A stretch of 64,000 nucleotides of DNA from Methanoregula sp. UBA247 (GTDB taxonomy: Archaea; Halobacteriota; Methanomicrobia; Methanomicrobiales; Methanospirillaceae). Below are positions 38,000 through 51,100 of this stretch, piece after piece; the stretch's first letter is position 1; each line of letters starts with the position of its first letter. Where the stretch lies: assembly GCA_002495055.1 (NCBI GenBank), contig DADR01000024.1, positions 5,227 through 69,226 on the forward strand. Reading direction: 5' to 3'. The notes beneath the pieces were generated by a model. It made no database searches, was not told the origin of the DNA, and saw nothing but the letters and a program-made list of their open reading frames with translations. The position numbers and the translations under genes were made by a program.

Positions 38000-38965
38000 T
38001 GTCCTATCCTGAAGTCATTTGACAACACATCTAAATAACGATGTGAGCAAACTAACGAATCGGGACATTCAGAGAATCATCCGACAATGGGTGAGGGAAA
38101 AGCCTGTTGTCGAAATTGCTCGGGAATTCCAGATTACCCGTCAAAGAGTATACCAGCTCATCACCCATTTCAAAGATCGAGGAGATTATCCTGAAATAAA
38201 ACAGTCTGGGAGAAAACCCCAACCTATCGATGAAAGAACTGAAGAGCTGATCCTCGAAACCTATCGAGCCAACGACGTAGGTCCCACACATCTGGAGAAG
38301 AAGATCGAAGAAATTTACAGAATTCACATTCCGCATAACAGGATCTATCAGGTATTATTGTTCCACGGCCTGGTGGAGATCAACATGAAGAAGCGGCAGC
38401 AGCGGAAATATGTCCGGTATGAACGGGCTCATTCCATATCGATGTGGCAGGGTGATTGGAAAGAGTCTGAGATTGACAACTCCAGGAAATGGGTTGTTGA
38501 ATTTATCGATGATTCATCCCGGTTGATTACCTGCTACGGAGTATTCGATTCTCCTACAACCGAGAACACTATCTCTATCTTGAAAAAGGGGTTCCTGGAA
38601 TACGGAACTCCCCGCGAGATCCTGACCGATCATGGCACCCAGTTTGTTTCAGCCCGGGACCGGGAACATGCTCAACACAAATTCAAAGATTTCCTCGATC
38701 ATCATGAGATCAAACACATCGTCGCACGTGTGAAACACCCCCACACCAATGGGAAAATCGAACGGTTCTATGGTGAGGTTGAACGGAGAATCAGAAAATT
38801 CGGTTCTATCGATAAAATCGTTCACTGGCATAATGTGATCAAACCTCACATGAGTCTCGATTACGATGAACCATGCAATGCCTTCTGGTACCGATTGCCC
38901 CCAGAGAGGATCCTGGCTTATGCGCAGAAATGGTTATATGTGTAAAATTAATTCGGGATACTACA
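38000..38965 (+). mobile_element. IS481-like insertion sequence
   Basis: 966 bases, one transposase gene. Terminal inverted repeats: left 38000-38024 and right 38941-38965, each starting TGT, agree at 19 of 25 positions. TGT ends and a single rve-type transposase fit the IS481 family. No clear target duplication is visible: the flanks GTTTC and GTTGA share only GTT. The element sits between the membrane-protein gene at 37528 and the 3' end of the giant TPR gene. It looks intact. Confidence 0.75.
38043..38945 (+). CDS. IS481-like DDE transposase
   Basis: 300 residues from a GTG start; a TTG eight codons earlier inside the left inverted repeat is an alternative. An N-terminal helix-turn-helix (VVEIAREFQITRQRVYQLIT) precedes an integrase core with the catalytic acidic residues in MWQGDWKES, ILTDHGTQFV and HTNGKIERFYGEVE. 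The spacing between the second Asp and the Glu matches rve transposases. It ends at the right inverted repeat. No frameshift is visible, so the element may be active. Confidence 0.9.
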   Translation: MSKLTNRDIQRIIRQWVREKPVVEIAREFQITRQRVYQLITHFKDRGDYPEIKQSGRKPQPIDERTEELILETYRANDVGPTHLEKKIEEIYRIHIPHNRIYQVLLFHGLVEINMKKRQQRKYVRYERAHSISMWQGDWKESEIDNSRKWVVEFIDDSSRLITCYGVFDSPTTENTISILKKGFLEYGTPREILTDHGTQFVSARDREHAQHKFKDFLDHHEIKHIVARVKHPHTNGKIERFYGEVERRIRKFGSIDKIVHWHNVIKPHMSLDYDEPCNAFWYRLPPERILAYAQKWLYV

Positions 38966-38978
38966 GTTGACTACCCGT

Positions 38979-39010
38979 ATTGAAGGATTTTTTATATAAA
39001 ATCCGTCAAT
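38979..39010 (+). terminator. Hairpin just beyond the IS right end
   Basis: ATTGA-A-GGATTTT pairs with AAAATCC-G-TCAAT around a six-base AT loop, a 12-base-pair stem with one mismatch. It lies 14 bases after the IS and could terminate the transposase message or be an older element end. Confidence 0.4.
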
Positions 39011-39194
39011 CAGACAACATAATAGTGTCGGGAGTTACTTCATTTTTTTTAAAGTACGGGCTGAATTAAAAATAATATCATGACAGGTTATGAGATGTCC
39101 CCTTTATTAAATTCATAAAGATACAAAAAGATTTCCTGCTATTAAAATACCGTTCAACGCCGGTATAAAGAATATAAAAATGAAGAACTAAGGA

Positions 39195-42100
39195 TCATTT
39201 TGCCTTTTTATAACAAATCTGCGCCTCATCATGTTTACCGATAGTATCAAGAACGCCACCGATATCCTTCCATACCTCTTTACGTCCAGGATCAATTTCC
39301 AGCGCCCGTTTGAAGGAAGTCAGAGAATCCTGATACTTTCCTGACTCAAATAGTGCCTTGCCTTTATAGATCCAGGCGTCCACAAAATCCGGTTGGAGAG
39401 AGATCATCGCACTGAACGCTTGATCAGCTTCCTGATATCGCGCCAGTGCAATGAGTGCGCTGCCTTTGGTAAAATAGGCAATTGAGAACGAGGGGTCTAC
39501 CGATACCGCATGATCATATGATTCGATTGCCGCTTCGTTCTGATGCTGAGCTGCCAGTGCCATACCATGACGCGTCCACCCGACTACATTATCCGGGTAT
39601 ATTTCAAGGCTTTTTTCATATGCCGCCTGAGCCTCCTGATACTTCCCGAGATCGTACAATACATTTCCTTTCCCCATCCAGGCATCCGCAAGGTTACCAT
39701 TCAGTTCGAGTGCTTTATCGAATGTCTCGACAGCATCCCTCGACATACCCAGCTCTGCCAGTGAAATCCCTTTATAGGATAATGTTTCCGGGCTTTGTTT
39801 GATCTCAAGAGATCGGTCATACGATTGAACCGCCTGCCGGTGGTTGTCAAGTGCAGCGTATGCTCTCCCTTCAAAGTAATATACTTCGGCTGAACCGTGG
39901 TTGTTTTCGAGAGCATGCTCAAAAGCGGTAATAGCCGCTTCATAATTACCCATCTCGAAATATGCCCGTCCCTTCCAGAAGAATGCCTGATAACAGGTGG
40001 GATTTATTTCCCATGCACGTTCAAATGTGGAGATTGCGGCATCATGGTTTCCGAGCGCGAGGAGAGCCCGGCCTTTCTCATAGATTGCATGAGTAAATCC
40101 GGGATTATGCGAAAGTGCACGATCGAAAGAGGCTATTGCCTCTTCATTCTTTCCTATGTGCATAAGCGCTCTTCCCCTCTCGTAAAGTGCATCTTCGTAT
40201 TCGGGATTAATTCTTAGTGCTGAATCGAATGAAATAACCGATTCTTCATACTCATGAAGATGTGCCAAAGCTACCCCTTTGTGATGGAAAACCTCTGAAT
40301 ACTGGTCATTTAACATTAAAGCCTGATTGAATGCAGTTATTGCCTCGTCATATCGTTCGCGCTGAAGGTAAGCGACACCCCGGTAATAGAGGGCTTCCGG
40401 GAACTCCGGTTGGAGGGTGAGTGCCTGATCAATTGCGGTATGTGCATCGCTATGCCGGTTCAGGTGAATGAGTGCAATACCCCGGTAAAGGTGTGGTAAA
40501 GCGTACGTTGCATCCATAGAGATTGCCTGATCATAGCAATCAAGTGCCGCATCGTATCTCCCAAGATTTGCTTCTGAAATTCCCTTGTAGAGCCATATTT
40601 CTGAAAATGTTCCACTCTCACCAAGAGCACGGTCGAATACACTTACTGCCTCATGATACATCGACAGACTTGCGAGTGCCCGGCCCTTTTGAAATAATGC
40701 TTTGACACATTTTGGACGGTGAACCAGTGCAGCATCGAAGTTTTTAATCGCATCATTATACCTGCCAATACGGGAGAAAGAAACTCCAAGGTAATAATAT
40801 GCCCGGGCATCTTTTATGTCGATACTTAAAGCCTTGAGATATGATCGTATGGCTTCCTGGTCCTGACCAAGTGCAGACTGGGCGATTCCCTTTGCAGTCC
40901 AGATAAATGAAGCGGTAGGCCGGAGACGTAATGCCAGGTTAAACGATACTACAGCAGGATCAAAACGTGAAAGTCGTATAAGAGCCATTCCTTTATGGTA
41001 AAGCGCCTCGATATGTTTCGGCTCGATTCCCAGAGCATTGTCATACGATAACACCGCTTCGGGATCCATTCCCAGTTCATAGAGTGCCCGCCCTTTGTAA
41101 TAGAAAGCTGACGCGAAATCCGGACGAATTTCCAGTGCCTTACAAAAGGCTTCTATGGCATCTTCAAAGCTGGAAAGCGAGAAAAGTGCAGTTCCTTTGT
41201 AGTACCATGCATCAGCATTATTCGTGTCGATCTCCAGGGTTTTTACATACGCTTCGATCGCTTCGTTATATCTCTTAAGATCTGCCAGAGCCATCCCACG
41301 GTGTAACCATGCCTCAACAGACAATGGTGTAATCTGTAGTACGCGGTCAAATGCGTCGATTGCATCTTTTTGACGTCCGGTAGCGACCAGAGATAAACCT
41401 TCGTGATAGAAAGCTGTCGCATTTCCTGCATCAAGGTCGATATTTTTATTGAATGCAAGGATAGCATCTTCATGACGCCCCAGATTGGCCAGTGCAAGTC
41501 CTTTGGAGAAATAGACTTCTGCGTTATTCTTCTCGATGCTGAGTGCTTTATCAAAGGACCGTACACCTTCGCGGTACATACTCAGTGATGCCAGTGCCTT
41601 TCCTTTGTTAAACCATGCCTCTGCAAAGGACCCATCAATCTCAAGTGACCGGTCAAACGCTTTGATGGCTTCTTCGAACATACCCGTCCGGGTAAGTGCA
41701 ACCCCTTTGTAGTGAAGTGCCAAAGCGTGTTTCGGATCAAGAGCGATTACCTGGTCGTACGCAGCAATTGCATCGTTTGTTTGTTCAAGAATATCCAGTG
41801 AGCGCGCCTTGTTATAATATGCCTCAGAAAAATCCGGTTTTATTGAGAGTGCGTTATCAAAGGAGGAAATGGCATCTTTGTGCCGTGTGAGTTTTGCAAA
41901 GATGATACCCTGTTCAAACCAGGCCTGAGCATTATCCGCATCGATTCTCAGCAAACGTCCGAATGCTTCTGCACCTTCGTTATATTTTCCAAGTTCGGCA
42001 GATGATGCTGCATAATGATAGAGTGCATCTGTATCATCAGGTTTGAGAGTGAGTACATGTTCCAATACCGCAATTGCATCTTCAAATTTACGGAGATGGA

Positions 42101-45100
42101 ATAAGGCTGTTCCTTTTGCGTATAATGCACTGCTATCTTCCGGCTCATAGGAGAGAACCTTATCAAAAGATCTGATTGCGTCTTCAAATTTTCCCAGTGT
42201 AGCAAAGACTTTTCCTCGTTCCAGAAACGCCCGGGGATTTTTTGGCAGGTAGATAATACTGTCGTCAAAAGCAGCTATAGCACCATCAGGATTACCAAGA
42301 TGTGCAAGCACTAATCCTTTCTCAAACCAGATTTCCGGATCTGTTTTATTCAGTGCAAGTGCTGCATCAAATGCCTGTTCAGCTTCCTCGTATCTGCCTA
42401 ACGATACTAAAGATAATCCTTGCAAATAGATCGGTTCGAACCGGTCCGGGGCCTGAGTAAAAGCCTTTTTAAAAATCTTTTGTGCCTCATCATGCCTTTC
42501 TAAGTTTGCAAGAGCCCGTCCCTTCTCATAGAGAATCTCACCATTGTCAGGATCAACACTCAGCGCACTATCAAAAATAAGAACTGCTTCGTTAAACTTC
42601 GCAAGGCGGAACAGAGCATTTCCTTCTGAAAAGAGCAATAAAATATTATGAGGATCGTTTTGTCGTGCTTTCTCAAAAGATTCTACAGCATCCTGATCTT
42701 TTCCAAGATGTTCAGATGCTATGCCTTTATGGAACCAGGCTGCTGAATAATCGGGAATGCGTAAAAGCATCTGATCGAATGCTCCAATCGCCTCATCATA
42801 CCGTCCGAGATTTTCAAGTGCCAGACCCTGATTGTAGTATCCTTCGGCAAAGTCAGGATCAAGTGTAAGAGCATTTGAAAAGGACGATTCGGCTTCTTCA
42901 TATCTGCCCAGCATTGCATAAGCAAGTCCCTGTTCGAAATGCCCATCCCTGTTCTTGTCATCAATAGCAAGGGCACGGGAGAAAGCCAAGACAGCTTCTT
43001 CATATTGTTTCAGGTTTAAAAGGGTGAATCCTTTTTCATAATGGGCAGCATACGCATCCGGGTTAAGCGCGATAGCCCGGTCGAATGTCATTTTTGCTTC
43101 ATCAAAACGTTTGAGATAGGTCAGGACAAGGCCTTTGTTATACCAGCCCTCGTAATTTCCTGAATCAAGGGAAAGAGCTGCACTGAATGCTGAAAGTGCA
43201 TCCTCATACTGTTTCATGGTTTTAAGAACCAGTCCTTTCTGGAAATATGCTGGTGAATAGGATGATTCGACGGCTATTGCCCGGTCAAAAGCAGAGATAG
43301 CTTCTGGGTTCTTTGACAGACGGCTGAATGCCAGTCCCTGATCAAAGAACGCATTAACAAACTTTGGATCAATGGTTGTCGCTTGTTCAAAAGCTTCAAT
43401 TGCTTCCCAATCTTTGCCTAACTTCGCCAGCGCCAGGCCTTTGTCATAATAGGCGTTTGCATACCTTGGATTGATAGCCAGAACCTTGTCATACGATGAG
43501 ACAGCTTCTTCATATCTGCCAAGTTCAAGGAGGGCAATCGCCCGATCATACCACCCGTAAGCAGAACCAGGTTTTATCTCCAGCGCCCTGGTGAGGGCCT
43601 CGACGGCAGGCTCATACTGACTGAGGGAGAGAAGGGTGCTGCCTTTCCGTAACCATGCTGGTGCACAGGACGGGTCGTTGGCGAGCACACGGTCAAAACA
43701 GGCGATCGCTTCCTGATAATTCCCGAGTTCAATATATGCCTTCCCTTTCCGGTACCAGGCAGTATTATTGTCCGGAGAAAGGACAATGGTTCTCTCAAAT
43801 GCTTCGAGTGCTTCGGGGATGCGTTCCAGCTCAAAAAGTACACTACCCGTGAGCAACCAGACGTCAGCATGGGTATTTTCAAGACTCAGGGAGGATTCCA
43901 GCGCCTGATGGGCTTCATCAAATCGTTTGAGACAGGTAAGGACAAGTCCTTTGTTATACCAACCCTCAGAATTTCCCGAATCGAGGGAAAGAGCTGCACT
44001 GAATGCTGAAAGTGCTTCCTTATACTGTCTCATGGTTTTAAGAACCAGTCCTTTCTGGAAATATGCTGGTGAATAGGATGATTCGACGGCTATTGCCCGG
44101 TCAAAAGCAGAGATAGCTTCTGGGTTCTTTGACAGACGGCTGAATGCCAGTCCCTGATCAAAGAATGCATTAACAAACTTTGGATCAATGGTTGTCGCTT
44201 GTTCAAAAGCTTCAATTGCTTCCCGGTCTTTGCCTAACTTCGCCAGAGCAAGACCCTTGTCATAATAGGCGTTTGCATATCTTGGATTGATAGCCAGAAC
44301 CCTGTCATACGACAAGACGGCTTCTTCATATCTGCCAAGTTCAAGGAGGGCAATCGCCCGATCATACCACCCGTAAGCAGAACCGGGTTGAATTTCCAGC
44401 GCCCGGGTGAGGGCCTCGACGGCAGGCTCATACTGACTGAGGGAGAGAAGGGTGCTGCCTTTCCGTAACCATGCTGGTGCACGGGACGGATCGTTGGCGA
44501 GCACACGATCAAAACAGGCGATCGCTTCCTGATAGTTCCCGAGTTCAATATACGCCTTCCCTTTCCGGTACCAGGCAGTATTATTGTCCGGAGAAAGGAC
44601 AATGGTTCTCTCAAATGCCTCCAGTGCTTCGGGGATGCGTTCCAGCTTAAAAAGTACACTGCCCGTGAGCAACCAGACGTCAGCGTGGGTATTTTCAAGA
44701 CTCAGGGAGGATTCCAGCGCCTGATGGGCTTCATCAAATCGTTTGAGACAGGTAAGGACAAGTCCTTTGTTATACCAACCCTCAGAATTTCCCGAATCGA
44801 GGGTAAGAGCTGCACTGAATGCTGAAAGTGCATCCTCATACTGTTTCATGGTTTTAAGAACCAGTCCTTTCTGGAAATATGCTGGTGAATAGGATGATTC
44901 GACGGCTATCGCCCGGTCAAAAGCAGAGATAGCTTCCTGGTTCTTTGACAGACGGCTGAATGCCAGTCCCTGATCAAAGAACGCATTAACAAACTTTGGA
45001 TCAATGGTTGTCGCTTGTTCAAAAGCTTCAATTGCTTCCCGATCTTTGTCTAACTTCGCCAGCGCCAGGCCTTTGTCATAATAGGCGTTTGCATACCTTG

Positions 45101-48100
45101 GATTGATAGAAAGAACCCTGTCATACGACGAGACGGCTTCTTCATATCTGCCAAGTTCAACGAGGGCAATCGCCCGATCATACCACCCGTAAGCAGAACC
45201 GGGTTGAATTTCCAGCGCCCGGGTGAGGGCTTCAACGGCAGGTTCATACTGACTGAGGGAGAGAAGGGTGCTGCCTTTCCGTAACCATGCTGGTGCACAG
45301 GACGGGTCGTTGGCGAGCACACGGTCAAAACAGGCGATTGCTTCCTGAGAGTTCCCGAGTTCAATATACGCCTTTCCCTTCCGGTACCAGGCAGTATTAT
45401 TGTCCGGAGAAAGGACAATGGTTCTCTCAAATGCCTCCAGTGCTTCGGGGATTCGTTCCAGCTCAAAAAGTACGCTACCCGTGAGCAGCCAGACGTCAGC
45501 TTGGGTAGTATCAAGACTCAGGGACGATTCGAGCGCCTGCAGGGCTTCATCAGGCCGACGGAGTTTCACAAGAGCAAGGGCACGCATATATAACAACGTG
45601 GCATTGGGGGATGTCAGCTGTAACATCCTGTCAAAAGAATGAAGGGCTTTCTCATTTTTCCCAAGGTTCGCAAAGGCAAGACCTGTCTGATATACCGCAT
45701 CCGTGATGGAAGAATCGTACGTAAGTGCCTGGTTGAACGACCGGATTGCCTTTTCATATTTCCCGGTGGCGCTCAGCACGAGCCCTTTATAATAATGTGC
45801 CAGAGCGTGTTCCGGTACATAATCAAGTACATAGTCAAACGCTTTTATGGCATCTGAGTATTTGCCGATGCGGAAGAGTGCAAGACCTTTATTATACGCT
45901 GCGTCAGATTGAGTGGAATCCAGGTTTAAAGCCCGATCAAAGGCAATGACAGCCTCTTCATCATGCCCGATTGCGGATAGTGCCTGACCTTTACCAAATG
46001 CGGCCTGAGCATTATTGGGATCCAGTGCGAGTGTCTTATCAAATGCTGCAATGGCCTCATTGAAATCAGTAAGCCTGAAAAGGATCGTACCTTTTGCTAA
46101 CCACGTAGCAGCATCATCCGGGGAGATTTCAAGTGCATGGTTCAGTGATCCAAGTGCGTCGTGATCACGACCGGCTGCCATAAGCGAGTGTCCCCGGTTG
46201 AAATGGAGTGCCCCCTTATCAGGGCCGAGTGAAAGTGCCAAATCAAATGCGGTGATTGCTTCTTCATGTCGTCCGGTATTTGAGAGTGCAAGCCCTTTTT
46301 CATACGCCGCATCCTGCATGCCGGGATTAAGTTGAAGAACCCGATCAAAGCATGGTATCGATTCATCGAACCGATTTAATTTGCCAAGAACGCTGGCTTT
46401 ATGATACCACGCAACTGCGCAGGAGTCATCAAGGGATAATCCTCTCTCCAATGCATCCAGTGCATCATCATAGAGCGACATCTTTTCATAAGCAGTACCA
46501 CGGTAGTACCATGCTGCGACATTCTGGTCATCACTATTTGTTACTTTTTCAAATGCGGTGATCGCTTCTTCCCAGCGTTTAAGATGGAGAAGAGCTTTTC
46601 CCCGATGCATCAGGGCAAAAATATTCTGAGGTTTGCGTTTCAGGGATTTTGCGAAAAATTCAACTGCTTCTTTATACCTGCCTAGTTTGTAGAGCGAATA
46701 CCCCTTGCAGGCATGGAGATCCGGATTTGCCGAATCGTTTTCAAGTGCCCGGTCCAGCGCAACCACCGCATCTTCGTAGCGGGCTAACTTTGCAAGTGAG
46801 ATACCTCTTCCCCGATGTGCCAGAGTATTTTCCGGATCGCTGGCAAGGGTAGCATCGAATTCCGCTATTGCATCTTCATAACGATTGATCTTCTGCAGGA
46901 TCTCTCCTTTCATCCGGTGTGAAACGGGATCTGAAGTATCAAATTCAAGTGCACGATCAAAGGATGCCAGGGCATCCTCAAATCTTTCAAGTTCAAACAG
47001 GACAAGTCCCTTTTCCACGTAAATACGGGAATTGTTAAGACCGAGCTCAATGCAGCGGTTATATGCTTCAAGAGCAGAATCCGGCTTTTTTAATCGGGAG
47101 AGTGCAAGTCCCTTTTCAAACAGGATGTCGACTGAATCGGGTTTGAGTTGAAGTAGGTTCTGAAATGCATCTACGGCTTCTTCGTATTTTTTAAGAATAA
47201 CCAGAGCTCTTCCCATTTCGCTCCATGACTCGATCCGTGATGGGTTAAGAGCAAGCGACCTGCTGAAAGCTTCTATGGCGTCAGGGTAATGATGTAATTT
47301 CACAAGGGCAATACCTTTGAAATAAAAAACCCGTTCGCATTCAGGATCGATCCGGGTAATATTGGTATATCCGGCAATTGCATCTTCATACAATGTCTGA
47401 TGGTCAAAAGCCCGTGCCTGGCCATAGAGTGCTGTCAGATCTTCAGGATTTGTGATCAGGACCTGCCTGAATGCATCAGCTGCCTCAGGGTAGATACCAA
47501 GTGCAAAAAGTGCTCTACCTTTCTGAAGATACGCATCGGCAAAATCCGGCATCAGCCGATTGGCCTGTTCGAAAGACACTGCCGCTTCTGATAATTTTTT
47601 ACCTTTGGCAAGTACGATTCCCTTATAATAAAATGCCTCCCCGAATTGTGGTTCAAGCGACAGTGCCTGGTCGAATGCATTTACCGCTTCATCATTATTC
47701 TCGAGGTTGAGATGTGCTCTCCCTTTATAAAACCAGGTGTGGGGGTTCTTTGCATCAACCTCGAGTGAGGCATTATAGGAAAGGACTGCTTCCGGATAGT
47801 TCCCGATTGCGAAGAGACAGAATCCCTTGATAAGCCATGCATTGGCGAGTGCCGGATTAACCTCAAGTGCACGTGAAAGGTCTGAAATTGCCTGGTTGAA
47901 GTCACCCAGTTCTGCGAGTGAAAGACCTTTGTGGTAAATTGCATCTGTATAACCTGGATCGATCTCAAGTGTTCGTGTGAATGAATTCACCGCTTCATTA
48001 TGATGTCCTGATGCTGCGAGCGATAGTCCCATCTGGTAATGGGCATCAGTTTTTAAAGGACTGATTGCAATAGCAGCCTCAAATGCAGCAATTGCTTCTT

Positions 48101-51100
48101 CATGGTTTTCCATGTGTGCAAGTGCAATCCCTTTTTGGTAGAGTACCTCAGGATCATCCGGGGTAATATCCAGGTTTATGTTATAGGCAAATACTGCTTC
48201 GTTATACATTCCGACATTTGTGAGTGCTCTGCCTTTGTGGAAGAATGCCGGTGCATAACCGGGAATCAGTTCCAACAGACGATCGAATGATGCAACCGCT
48301 TCAAGATTTCTGCCAAGGGAAATCAATGCCAGGCCTTTATCATAATATGCCTGTGCTGCCGTGGGATCCAGTTCAATCGTCCGTTCAAAAGCGCTTACTG
48401 CCAGATCATACTGTTCAAGCCCGACAAGTGCTTTTCCTTTTTGGTATATGGCTTCCATAAAACCGGGCTTGAGGTCCAGTGCTTTCTCGCATGCAGCAAG
48501 TGACTCTTCATTGCGTCCCAGATCATGAAGTGCAATAGCTTTATTGAGTGCAGCTTCAGGGAAATTCGACTCCAGTTCGAGTGTACGGTCAAATGCCTCG
48601 ATTGAATCCTGGTAATTGCCTATGGCATGGAGGGCAAGTCCTTTCTGGAAAAACCCGGGGGCATACTCTGGCATCAGTAAAAGAGTTTTATCAAATGCGT
48701 CAATCGCATCATTATACCTGCCAAGCTTTGAAAAGGCAACTCCACGATTATAATGTGCAGCTCCAAGATTGGGATCAATTTCCAGTGATTGGTCGAATTC
48801 CAGGATTGCGTTGTCAAATTGTTTTACTGACAGGAGAGCGATTCCCTTGGAGAAATGTGCATCGGCAAAATTTGCCTCATGCTCCAGTGCACGGTCATAA
48901 GCATCTATTGCATCCGGCACATTCCCCAGATCAAAAAGAGCTCTTCCTTTCTGGAAATAAGCATGGGAATTTTTGGGATTATTGGCGATAATCTTATTAA
49001 AATCCCTGATAGCTTCTTTGAATTTACCGAGATTGTACAATGCGATGCCTTTACGCATCCTTGCATCCTGGTATTTTGGTTTTAACTGAAGTGTTTTTTC
49101 AAAAGCAAAGATTGCTTCATTATACTGGTTCAGGCCTGCATATGACTTGCCTTTGTGATAAAATGCAAGTGCATTTTCCGGATCATAGATAAGTGCTTTA
49201 TCAAAGGCTTTCAGGGCTTCTTCATATCTGCCAAGTTTGGAAAGTGCGATGCCTTTGTTATAGTGACCCTGCGCATTACTTGTGTCCTTTTCCAGGTTTT
49301 TATCGAAAGATTCGATAGCTTCGCTGTATTTTTCCAATTTTAATTGCGCGAGACCCTTATTGTAATATACTTCTGTATATTCAGATTCAATTTCCAGGGC
49401 TTTGTTGAATGCATCAATTGCTTCCAGGTTTTTTCCATTGTGGATTAAAGCTCTTCCCTTGTTATACCAGGCAGGAGCAAATGAAGGCAGGAGTTCGATG
49501 GACTTTTCAAATGCGGTGATGGCATCGCGGTGATCACCGAGTTTTACCAAAGAAAGTCCTTTGTGGTAGTGTGCGTCGCTGTTCCCGGGATTGATTTCAA
49601 TGAGCACCTCAAAAGCATGAATCGATTCATCAATCCTGTTTAATTTATCCAGTGCAAGTCCTTTGTAAAGGAATGCGTCGATACATCTCTGGTTCAGGGA
49701 GATTGCGTTGTCAAAAGCAGAAATAGCGTCCTGATATTGTCCCAGGTCATAGAGCGCTTTACCATTTTTAACCCAGCCGTCTTCCTGATCTGCATGTATT
49801 TTTAACGATTTTGTATAGGCAACAATTGCATCTTCGGTTCGTCCGAGTCCATAAAGGGCATCCCCCTTACGCATCCAGATGTCACTGAGGGCAGGGTTAA
49901 TTTCGAGCGCCCGTGTGTATGATGCTACAGAATCCTGGATCTTTCCCGTATCGTAAAGAGCATTCCCTTTTTTCACCCAGCCCTCTGCAAAATTAGAATT
50001 GATCTCAAGCGCTTTGGTATAGGCAAGGATAGCATCCTGCTTTCTCTCAAGAGAATAGAGTGCATTTCCCTTCTGCATCCAGATCTCAATAATGGTAGGA
50101 TTTAGCGAGAGGATCCGGTCGTGTGTTTCGATGGCATCAGAATACCGGTTCAGATTGATGAGGCACTTTGCACGACACATCAACGCTTCGATCTGTGAAG
50201 GATTTACTGATAAGCTTCGATCCAGTAATTGTAAAGCCACTTCGTACTGTGATAACTCCGCATTGGCGATACCCTGGTACATAAAACCGTCAGTAAGAGA
50301 TGGATCAATATCTGTTGCCTTTTTCATTGCAATTATCGCGTCTTCATACCGTTTTAACTGCAGGTAGGAAACCCCGAGGTAATAATAATTTAATGCATCC
50401 GATGGCTCAAGCCCAACTGCGGTTTCGAAAGCAACCAGGGCATCATTGTATCGTTCACGCTGGACAAGTGCAACACCTTTGAAATGGTGTGCGGAAGCAT
50501 TTGTTGGATCAAGTGCAATTGCTTTTTCGAATGCTTTTATTGCATCATTAAATCGTTCCAGTCCGGCAAAAGCAACGCCCAAAAAGTAAAAACCAAGTGC
50601 ATTTTCCGGTTCAATATCCAACGACTTCTCGAATGCCTTAATGGCTTCATCATATTGTTCACGCTGGGCCAGAGCGATACCTTTCTGGTAGAGAATATCG
50701 GGATCTTTTGGTGTAATTTCCAGTGCCTGGTCATAGGATACAATAGCTTCTAATGGTTTTCCCAGGTGCAGCAGAGCATTCCCCCGCTCAAAAAATGCAC
50801 GTGAGCAACTGCGGTTGATTTCTAGTGTTTTATCATATGCATGCACTGCTTCTTCAAATCGGCCAAGAGCCGAATAACTAATGCCCAGGTAACACCAGGC
50901 CCACATATCCTGAGGTTGCTCTTCAACCGATTGGCCAAGAATGGTAACTGCTTCCTCGTAACGGCATAACCGGATAAGTTCAATACTTTTTCGTAGGGTA
51001 GCTTCAGTAAATTCTGGATTTAAAGCGATGGCGTGATCGAAAGCTGAGATTGCATCTTCCGGTAAATCGAGATGGGTGAGGGCAATTCCTTTACGAAGCC

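Noticed and set aside
43096..45543. CRISPR-like or satellite array
   Set aside because: The periodic units are coding TPR modules with intact frame, not repeats with unique spacers.
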